Of a stretch of DNA of 64,000 nt, positions 56,827 through 64,000 are shown in pieces. Origin of the DNA: Platycnemis pennipes (taxonomy: Eukaryota > Arthropoda > Insecta > Odonata > Platycnemididae). A program made the translations under genes and the position numbers. Within the stretch, counting starts at the first letter, position 1. Each line of letters begins with the position of its first letter. The DNA lies in NCBI GenBank assembly GCA_933228895.1, contig OW121853.1, positions 9,802,494-9,866,493 of the forward strand, written 5' to 3'. The notes under the pieces are model-generated. The model did no database searches, was not told the origin of the DNA, and saw only the letters and a list, made by a program, of their open reading frames with translations.

Positions 56827-57049
56827 TCCGTTGTTTCAGGCGTGACTTCATGGAATTTGCTTAGCATATTGAATGAGAAGCAGTAACTTTGTAATTCCAC
56901 ATGTATTTATTGCAAACGACCTAGGTTTCGACGTAGCACGTCATCATCAGGTGTTGTCACCTGATGATGACGTGCGACGTGCTACGTCGAAACCTAGGTC
57001 GTTTGCAATAAATACATGTGGAATTACAAAGTTACTGCTTCTCATTCAA
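56827..57049. mobile_element. fold-back element with 13-bp target duplication
   Basis: Arms within 56869-57049 are near-perfect inverted copies (TTGAATGAGAAGCAGTAAC and its complement). A 42-base unpaired lead beginning TCCGTTGTTTCAGGCG precedes them. The identical 13-mer CTACTAACAGAAT flanks the unit (56814-56826 and 57050-57062). The lead resembles the lead of the element at 63.4 kb (GTTGTTTCAGGC in both). Each arm has a hammerhead-like core. Nested in the LINE at 56441-57240. Confidence 0.85.
56918..56950 (-). ncRNA. hammerhead-like ribozyme motif
   Basis: Minus strand: CTGATGA (56950-56944), T, perfect stem II GACGT-GCT-ACGTC, GAAA, CCTAGG (self-complementary) and GTC. This is the cleanest core in the window. 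The inverted copy in the right arm (plus, 56961-57000) has seven extra bases (GCGACGT) in stem II. The palindromic CCTAGG in place of a normal stem III suggests that two molecules would have to pair for activity. Confidence 0.6.
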
Positions 57050-57775
57050 CTACTAACAGAATGTTTTTGCATGTTTGCTCTGCAATTTCTATCTTTTTTA
57101 AATAGTGTAGTTCTGACTACTATATTAATACTATTCCTTTTTTATGCATGATATGTAGTGTATGTTTGGTGAGAAATGACCCCCTGCCACACACCCTTGT
57201 GGTGGTTTGCAGGGTATTATGTAGATGTAGATAGATGTAGATGAAAGCGAAATTTACTCTTTTCCCTCCTACATATTTTGCCACACATGAGTTGAAGGAT
57301 TCTGCTTGATTGTTGGTTACGTCCAGGATAAAGCTGGGAGTTTGGTTGGCCCAGGAGTTTATCTACTGACATGATATCGTCCCATACCCCAAAGTTCATC
57401 AACAGAGGCACACGGTTCTCCTCATGAGACTTTGGTCCACGACAAAAGTACGCCGCACATTTGCTATGATCCTCGAAAACAAGCCGGGGGCCATTTATAA
57501 TGTCTTTCTGTAGCTCCTTGGGGTCAGCAGTTAACGTACTCTTTCTAAATTTTATGGCAGAAGGTACCGCATTCCTAAACCGATGTAAGTTGTCTCCAAT
57601 ATTTTTCCTAATAGTTACTGGTGCATGGCATTTCCAGTTACTCGTTGTCCTTACTACATCTCTGATGCGGTTGCAGTATTTCGAAGCAAATGGTTCGAGT
57701 ATTCCACCTTTAGAACAGGAAGGTCTACACCGTATGGCAATACAAGTCTTTGCATGATGCTAGTATCTCCATCGC

Positions 57776-57855
57776 CTTAAAAAATTATTGAATTTAGTGG
57801 AGCATATAGATAGTCGACTTCTTGAAAGCTTGACACATACTGGAGTACTTCTTAC
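57776..57855 (-). other. candidate 80-bp intron in the transposase region
   Basis: On the minus strand the reading YTLIG meets GTAAGAAG (donor at 57855), and after TTTTTTAAG (acceptor AG at 57776-57777) it continues with GDGDTSIM in the phase needed to rebuild the conserved LIGDGDS block. The exact join at a conserved motif argues for a real spliceosomal intron. Confidence 0.65.
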
Positions 57856-58514
57856 CTATGAGTGTATAGCACTTAAAATTATACATTTTAACACTGTTTT
57901 GAAGCCTTCTACTATGGTATCTGCTTCCATTGCCGTATAAGAAGAACTCCAGTTCTTAAAACATGTGTGAGGCCTTTCATTATTCGTAGGGTCTTTTGAA
58001 CCTGCTCGCGTACATAATGCAGTACTTATTTCTTACTCCAATAAATGTTACTTTTTTAGTTATAAATCCCACAACGTAAGCCTGAAAATGTGTTTGCATT
58101 AATAGCGACCGATTTGGCGTCCAAGAACAATATACGTACCACTCCTGACAAAGAGTTAGGTATACCTATATATAGTTTGTGCGGTATGATCTTTTTCCCA
58201 TGATCCGTCACACACCACCGTATTCAAAGGTGTACCATCTTAATCCACTTCCCTGCTTTGATCGCAAATTCACTTTCATCCATAGCCGCTTTCTTCATCT
58301 CCTCCCAAGCAACATCATGTATGGCAGGAGCGATGTCGACTTGCTTATTCGGGAATGTTTGGCTGGCCATGTGCGGAACGTTAAAAATTGTACTCATTTC
58401 CGCCATTCGGGCGTAACCTAGCCCTATACATATCATATTGGTGACCGGTAATTCAGTTCGGTAATTTTTTATAGCTGAAAATGTTAAAATAATGACCCGA
58501 TGAATTTTCTTCAT

Positions 58515-59839
58515 GAATCACGTGCTCTTCATTGAAATAAATGATACGTGTGATAAACGTGATAAGTAACCATGCCGTTTCCAATCCATTTCTCGTGGAG
58601 AATCTTTATTTAATACGTGTAGTAATAACATTTCCACATATTCGCGAATTTGCCATATAAAACTTATGAGCCGTCATCGAAATATGCTTTCCAATTTCCA
58701 CGACTGCCAGAAAGAATTCCTCGGCTCTTCGACGACTCAGCTGGGGGGGTGTTATCTTAGAAGAGGTAACCTGACACCGCTCTAGAACCCTCGCGCTCTC
58801 TCACAGAACTAACATATCTGGAGTTTCGTAAACAAGAGGGGTGGAACGCCTTAGGGAAGGAGTGGGGGTAGACCGCTAAGACAGAAATCTTCGGTCGGAA
58901 CTTCAGCGCACAACGAGTTTAAAAACGCAAAACATGCTCCACAGGGTTTACTATTATGACCTAGCTATAGAAATAGCATCAAAAGTTGTTGTTTGAATGT
59001 GTAGATGAAGGATCAAGCTTTCTCTAGAGTGGAAGTAAAATCCTCTGTTCCTATTCTAGGCTTCGCAAATAGCGACTAAAAAGGGACAAAAATGGAAAGT
59101 TTGGCTATTTTTTATAAACTAACAAATAAACCAATAAGAAATCCATTCCATTTACGCAAAAAAGCAATTCTTTTGCTACAATGGGAAAATTTTCCAAAAT
59201 ACCAGCAGCTACGATAAAGTCGTAGTCGCGTTCATCTTAAGCATCTGCAACGGGCTTTTAGAGGCCGCTAGGGAGCACCCTTAAGTATGAAGGCAGACCT
59301 GTTTTTATCAGGGTACATAAGATTAAGGATATATATTTGAATATACATCGTAATAATAGCAAGTTATTGCAATGGCATGACAAGCTTGACGTTTGTTTCT
59401 ACAAATATCTTTCAATTGCAGTTGCCTGGATTTTTTCCCTGACATTATGTGCTTTTATTCTTTAAAAAACGCGAAAAAAACTAGCAAAAAGTTCCACAAA
59501 ATGAGAATTTCAGACCTAAGCATATATGGGACAGCGATACTATAATTGGAGTTTCCACGGAAAAACAACTCGAAGAAAAAAAATGTTCTCTGCCATCAGT
59601 GCGTCAATATCTAAGCATTCAGGATTTATGTTACAGAGCTGTATTTATATTCCAGCCTTCTCATCGCTAGAAAGTTATCAGATTAACGCTTGGTACAATT
59701 TAGTGAGTATTGGATGTAAGGCCTACCTACTTACCAAGCAGGTATGGAGTATTGATGATGTCATCACAAAGTCCGTCTCGCGGAATTCGTCCTGAAAAAA
59801 AGATTCAGAATATTAGCGGGTGTCATAGGAAGAAAAAGA
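58515..59839. other. no recognisable gene
   Basis: Upstream of the broken transposase gene. The 58740-58900 stretch is GC-richer (CTCAGCTGGGGGGGTG, CTCTAGAACCCTCGCGC) and could be the 5' end or terminal repeat of that element, but I find no matching inverted copy beyond 55.4 kb. Confidence 0.35.
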
Positions 59840-60590
59840 GGTTTCTATTCCACGTTAATTCGACCAGAAATTCGGCAAAATTGACCCTTGGGGTCACCAA
59901 TTTTGACCTAATTTGGCATAACTACCAATTTGATATAAAAATTAAAATTTCATAGTCGTTCAGCAAAAATAGCAACCGTTTTCGAAATATTGTAACGTTG
60001 CTAAATTCGAATTTTGCAAAAGTTACTACACATTTTACGGTATGCATCAGAGATTATTGGAGCTATAGACGTTTTCAAGGGCTTGTTTTAAATGCTTTGA
60101 ATTAGAAAAATATAATAAGTAATAATATTGTGATATAAAAACAATTTTATAAAGTTTATAACAATTTTAAAGTTTCAAATCGATTTTTGACGATCTAGTT
60201 GTGCCTTTGATTTTGTTAATGTTTATATATGATGTAAACACAACCCTCCTCTACCAATTACAAAAGTTTGATAAAGGTAATATTTCATTTAAGAAAGAAA
60301 ACTATTTTTGAGTGAAGGCGTGTCGCCCGCCGGTCACCGCGGCGCCCGCCTACGACCCGACGTTATGGTACTCTGGGGTCTTCAGATCTCTGTAACTTTC
60401 TCATTCATCATCTTCTCACCAATTTTTAACCGTATACCAACTCTTTGTCCGTGCATATCGCTATTTGCTTCACCTAGGTGTGACCACAATCCATATAATC
60501 TATGAGGAGTGGCACCTAGCTTTATAGCGGTCGGCCTCGGAGAACAATAGGCAAACCTTGTCTCGTCTTCGGCTTACAATGCTAGTGATT
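59840..60590. repeat. E2 left terminal inverted repeat
   Basis: About 750 bp. The inner GC-rich block (GCCCGCCGGTCACCGCGGCG, about 60326-60345) and the TGACCACAATCC block match the right repeat and E1. Confidence 0.7.
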
Positions 60591-60689
60591 GTTTTTACGT
60601 TATTTTTTAAATTGACATGCCGAAAAATGTTTCAAATAATGAACACAGGGAAATTTTTGTACATTAAAAACTCAGATTAAGATTCTAAA

Positions 60690-61400
60690 AATGTTCTTAG
60701 GGGTATTTCCCTGAGGATATTATGTGAGTACGACGGCATGGCTCGCATGCAAATTTTATATTATTTGGAAGCCAGAGACAACCTAAAATCATGTGAGGTT
60801 TTCTTTGTGGGCGATTTTTCCGATACATTTTATTTTCTGTACCAATATTCAGTGAAAGGTGTGCACTGAAGTAACTGCAAGGCTACGGTGCATTCGATTA
60901 CATATTGCCATAGAAATATAAACGATCACGTGTGTGCCCCTCAGTGTGGTTATTATTTCAAACTGTAGAATCATAACGCCATATTTCAAAGTACGCTGCT
61001 CTATAGTGTAAAAAGTGAACTAAACCAACTCAAAAATTTTACTTTTTCACGTTGCGGGGACTCAATATAAGAACCGCAACAAAACGTTGAAATTGTTGCA
61101 TCGACAAGATTTTGGAGTCGATGCTGAATGGCATTTCTATATCACATCTCAGGGAAAGGATACAAGTGATGGATTTATAGGGACACTGAAGACAAGCCAC
61201 ACGCCCCAGTATGAAGCTCAATTATAAGAAACAGATTCAGACTCTTGAGGAACTTGACAAATGGGCCACATGGAACGTGAAAGAAGTTTAACACTTAGGA
61301 AAACTCCGAGTTTGTAACCAACGAGCAAGTGAAGGAGGAAAGAAGAGCCTGACGAGAAGATCCTGAGATACACCTGCCGTGGAGTGTATTAATACCTACC
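60690..61400 (+). pseudogene. E2 internal gene, uncharacterised transposon-associated family (broken)
   Basis: Plus-strand blocks in order: YLEARDNLKSCEVFFVGDFS, LYQYSVKGVH followed by a stop where E1 has Cys (an ancestral Trp is likely), CKATVHSITYC, then after frame changes DFGVDAEWHFYITSQGKDTS and DGFIGTLKTSHT. E1 encodes the same series. The D in VGDFS and the later EWHF..TS.GK..DG block are the strongest conserved points. The SDC block seen in E1 is not clear here. Several stops. Product family unnamed; a transposase role is inferred only from its position between long inverted repeats. Confidence 0.55.
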
Positions 61401-62364
61401 GTACGGCTATTCACAATCGAAGGAATACTTGCTGCTGAAGTACCTTTCACAGTAATCCGAAAACAAAATTTCAAATTTTGAGGTACAATAGGATCAGGAG
61501 AGTTTGGAGGATAGCATGGGTTTTTGAAGGAAATGTAAGAAGGTTAGCGTATTTGCGATTAGAAATTGAATATTAATACATTAATTTACACGATTTTATA
61601 TATTACTTTCACCTTTTAATTCTGCGGCAAGGAGTAAACCAACCTAAGAAATCAATCTGCCAGCACAGCAGTATGGCATCAGGTTAAATGGAGATGGCAT
61701 TGAAAAATATCCCTTCAATTATTACTGCACGCATTAAAATTGTAGTAATTTACAACGTCCATTATATAAGGAATGCGTTGGCTGCAACATACATTGTGCA
61801 TGAAGGGTTTGCAAAAGATTCCGTCAAAAATTTCTTATGCCAATTTTATGATACTGTGCAAGGTATGTAAAGGTAAAAAAGGAATTTAAGGCTCTAGAAA
61901 GAGAAATGGTGTTTTAAGAAGTAATTAATTTTTATTTTACTTATTAAAGAGAGATAAATAATATTTCCAACCCATCTAAACATTAAATGTGACATTAATT
62001 CCATTGCCTTTCCTAACATAATTCATTTTTTCACTGATTCCGGAGACATGCATCATTCGTATGCGTTAAGTCATGCTGGGTAAATGTTTAAAACATGAGC
62101 TAAGGGTGAACAATTTAAAAAAGTACGTGAGCAAAACTATGGGATGCCAGGGTGTTGCCTTAACCTGAGAGGCTATCGAACGCGAAGAGAAACAAAATAT
62201 ACGTTTGGATGATGTGAGTAGAACTCTGACTTCACGGTTGTTTTCCCTTAGAGTAAAATTCGAATGGGAGATGGTGGGCGACGGAATAGTGCACCAGTTT
62301 CATTCAAAAAAGAACTAAGAAAAATCTTGGAAAACATGCTAATAGAGTATGTGAGGAGAGTAGT

Positions 62365-63077
62365 ACTGAAAGTGGAGAACGGAACAAGGTTTGTCAACTG
62401 TTCACTGAGGCCAGGTGCCGCTTTTCATAGATTCTAAGGCTGTGGTCACACCTGGGCGAAGCAAATAGCGATATGCACGGGCAAAGAGTTGGTATACGGG
62501 TAAAAATTGGTGAGACGAAGGTGAATGAGAAAGTTACAGAGATCTGAAAACCCCAGAGTACCATAACGTCGGGTGGTAGGCGGGCGCCGCGTTGACCGGC
62601 GGACGTCACGCCTTCACTCAAAAATATTTTCCTTTCTTAAATGAAATATTACCTCCAGAAAACTTTTCTAATCGGTAGAAAAGAGTTGTATCTACATCAT
62701 ATAAAAAAAATATTGAAATCAAAGGCACAACTACACAGTCAATAATCGATTTGAAAAGTTAAATGTTTTATAAACTTTATAAAATTGTTTATATATCACA
62801 ATATAATCACTTATTATATTTATCCAACTTAATTCTTTAAAAAAAAGCCTTTAAACACATCAGTAGCTCAAATAGCATCCGAGATATACCGTAAGACGTG
62901 TAGTAACTTTTGAAAAATTCGAATTTAGCAACGTTACAATATTTCGTAAACGGTTCGGTTTCTGCAAAACGACATTGAAAATTTCATATTCTTATCAACT
63001 TGGGTAGTTTTGCCAAATTTGGTCAAATCAGTGACCAAAAGGGCAATCACCTGGTCGATTTGACACGAAATGACCCC
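62365..63077. repeat. E2 right terminal inverted repeat
   Basis: Reverse complement of 59840-60590. It lacks the internal duplication seen in the right repeat of E1. Confidence 0.7.
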
Positions 63078-63435
63078 TATATATTTTTGAATGCAATGAT
63101 GAGCACAAAAAGGAAATAGGGACAAATAAAGTAAGCGGAACCTGTTGGTATGATAAATAAAATCATTACATTTCAAATGAAATTTATATTGGAATATGAT
63201 AGCTAAGATATAATTCATTACAAAAGATAAACACACAAGGGCAAAAAGAAAAGCTAAATAATAATTTTCTATGGATACTTACTAAAGGCATTGAAACGCT
63301 ATTTGTTAAGTATTTTTTTTAAACTTAATTAAAATGCGGATAAAGATCAAGCAATATCGGATCTCTGAATCACCCTACAGTCTCCTACAAGCTGTTTATT
63401 TACTGCCTTTTTTCGGTACAGGTTTTATTACTGTT

Positions 63436-63624
63436 AAAGTTAGTTGTTTCAGGCTTCATTTGGTGGAATATCATAGCTAAAGAAAAAGGCTGGCAATTTT
63501 CCACAAGAATAAAGATTATTACTTGACCGGTTTCGGTGTACAACACCATCTTCAGGTGTTGTACACGGAAACCGGTCAAGTAAAAATCTTTATTCTTGTG
63601 GAAAATTGCCAGCCTTTTTCTTTC
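63436..63624. mobile_element. fold-back element with target duplication
   Basis: Inverted arms of about 70 bp (63478-63548 and about 63553-63623) with landmarks AAAGAAAAAGGCTGGCAATT and TTGACCGGTTTCGGTG. The 42-base unpaired lead AAAGTTAGTTGTTTCAGGC.. matches the lead of the 56.8 kb element. Direct repeat ATTACTGTT at 63427-63435 and 63625-63633. Open frames on both strands here are mirror images produced by the palindrome. Confidence 0.8.
63525..63555 (-). ncRNA. hammerhead-like ribozyme motif
   Basis: Minus strand: CTGAAGA (63555-63549), T, stem II GGTGT-TGT-ACACC, GAAA, CCGG and GTC. The right arm keeps the GAAACCGGTC half but not the CTGAAGA box, so only the left arm holds a complete core. 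Confidence 0.55.
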
Positions 63625-63633
63625 ATTACTGTT

Positions 63634-64000
63634 TTTACGAAATATTCCGGCCCTACTCCTCCTAGGCCTATTTTCATAATCATACATTTATTCTGCGTAT
63701 TCCCTCTATCTATGCAAAGTATTTGCCAACTTGATTAGTAAACATTAAAAATCACATTTTTTTCTTGGCACAACGAACCGTTTTTCAATACTGGGATCCT
63801 GGCAGCATTCGAATGATTGAGTGAAAATCCCAATATTTCTCCTTAAATTTATAAGATTACTCCACATCGCCACTGCTTACTTCATTTCCTTCGCTTCTGT
63901 TTTCTTATATCGTCCCCTGCCCTCTTCTCTGCTTGATCACATATTTTTAGGATTTCGTATTTCGTACATGCGTTCATTATTCTAATCGTTTCTTTCCTCA
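63634..64000. other. no recognisable gene
   Basis: Pyrimidine-rich, no motif seen. Confidence 0.4.

Larger units (their letters stand above)
56441..57240 (+). mobile_element. second-family LINE inserted in the transposase-nuclease gene
   Basis: Plus-strand reading gives VQRRSARFVKGRYDN then LLNELKWESLSDRRLKFRL, and SFFPRTIRDTNNG, the classic C-terminal end of jockey/CR1-type RT proteins. The 3' end has CCCCCTGCCACACACCC, GTTTGCAGGGTATTATG and a TAGATGTAGATAGATGTAGATG tail. The gene is readable up to 57240 on one side and from 56440 on the other, so the insertion edges are defined to within a few bases. It is 5'-truncated and itself split by a fold-back element. Confidence 0.8.
55440..58514 (-). 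pseudogene. Mutator-like transposase + YqaJ nuclease gene (broken, nested insertions)
   Basis: On the minus strand, family blocks appear in order from 58514 down: IGLGYARMAEMSTIFNVPHM, VVCDGSWEK (first conserved Asp), FIGVRNKYCI, EADTIVEGFKT, YTLIG joined across an 80-bp intron to GDGDTSIM (second conserved Asp), YSNHLLRN, VFEDHSKCAAYFC, NNQAESFNS and YVGGKRVNFA. This order is that of arthropod proteins annotated as Mutator-like transposase domain proteins. After an inserted LINE (56441-57240) the gene resumes with RGSYQTRC, AASAFNAG, NKSPGFFTK, an expanded 18-bp repeat with a frame change, KRRLECKG, then the YqaJ (lambda-exonuclease-like) domain: RRKRLTAS, ATPDG, VEVKCPY, IQGQLHIT and SLLPEIL. 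Frameshifts occur near 58230, 58100 and 55540, with stops at 55997 and 55595. It cannot be expressed whole. Element ends were not found. Confidence 0.75.
59840..63077 (+). mobile_element. long-inverted-repeat element E2
   Basis: The left segment 59840-60590 and right segment 62365-63077 are inverted copies of each other and of the E1 ends (TTGACC...AATTTGGCA, TTTATAAAGTTTATAA, ATATGATGTA, GAGTGAAGGCGTG, CGCCGGTCAACGCGGCGCCC, GTATACCAACTCTTTGCCCG). The right end reads GGGGTCATTTCGTGTCAAAT on the minus strand. The internal gene is on the plus strand, so E2 lies opposite to E1. No clear target duplication is seen. Confidence 0.7.

Noticed and set aside
63400..63738. Two small proteins on opposite strands sharing a sequence
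   Set aside because: Again mirror frames of a palindrome.

Overview
The window looks like an intergenic, repeat-dominated stretch of an arthropod (most likely insect) nuclear genome. It is AT-rich, has no operon-like or long open reading frames, shows short spliceosomal introns (an 80 bp and a 283 bp candidate), and is packed with decayed metazoan transposable elements. I cannot name the species, and I found no host protein-coding gene I would defend. Most ORFs over 60 codons are chance frames or fragments of dead elements.

Layout. 0-8 kb: sparse LINE fragments, and a Penelope-like (PLE) remnant whose GIY-YIG fragment (2.77-2.87 kb) sits between long inverted repeats carrying hammerhead-like motifs. 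8.6-11.6 kb: a piggyBac-type element (A) with two nested pairs of terminal repeats, filled with a LINE. 13.5-17.6 kb: an element (E1) with very long terminal inverted repeats, a broken gene of an uncharacterised transposon-associated family and an inserted tRNA-like SINE. 18-20.5 kb: LINE and PLE fragments on the minus strand. 22.05-22.56 kb: a GC-rich, promoter-like block. 26.3 and 27.7 kb: large palindromes. 28.1-29.8 kb: a piggyBac copy (C) inserted in a LINE tail. 32.6-35.9 kb: a piggyBac copy (B) with both TTAA-flanked ends and a dead transposase gene. 36.6-40 kb: head-to-head LINE copies. 40.9-43.4 kb: PLE fragments. 45.8-50.2 kb: a cluster of LINE 3' ends. 50-55 kb: little that can be named. 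55.4-58.5 kb: a broken gene joining a Mutator-like transposase domain to a YqaJ nuclease domain, split by a second type of LINE that is itself split by a fold-back element. 59.8-63.1 kb: a second long-inverted-repeat element (E2) related to E1. 63.4-63.6 kb: another fold-back element.

Three themes stand out. First, small fold-back insertions (about 140-270 bp), most with 9-20 bp target duplications, carry hammerhead-ribozyme-like cores of the form CTGANGA-Y-stem II-GAAA-NTC and appear to derive from Penelope-like elements. Second, E1 and E2 define a family with roughly 0.7-1 kb terminal inverted repeats and a gene of unknown superfamily. Third, a transposase-nuclease (YqaJ) gene survives as a mosaic of frameshifts, a spliceosomal intron and nested insertions. 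Every coding region recognised here is broken, so these are records of past activity, not working genes.
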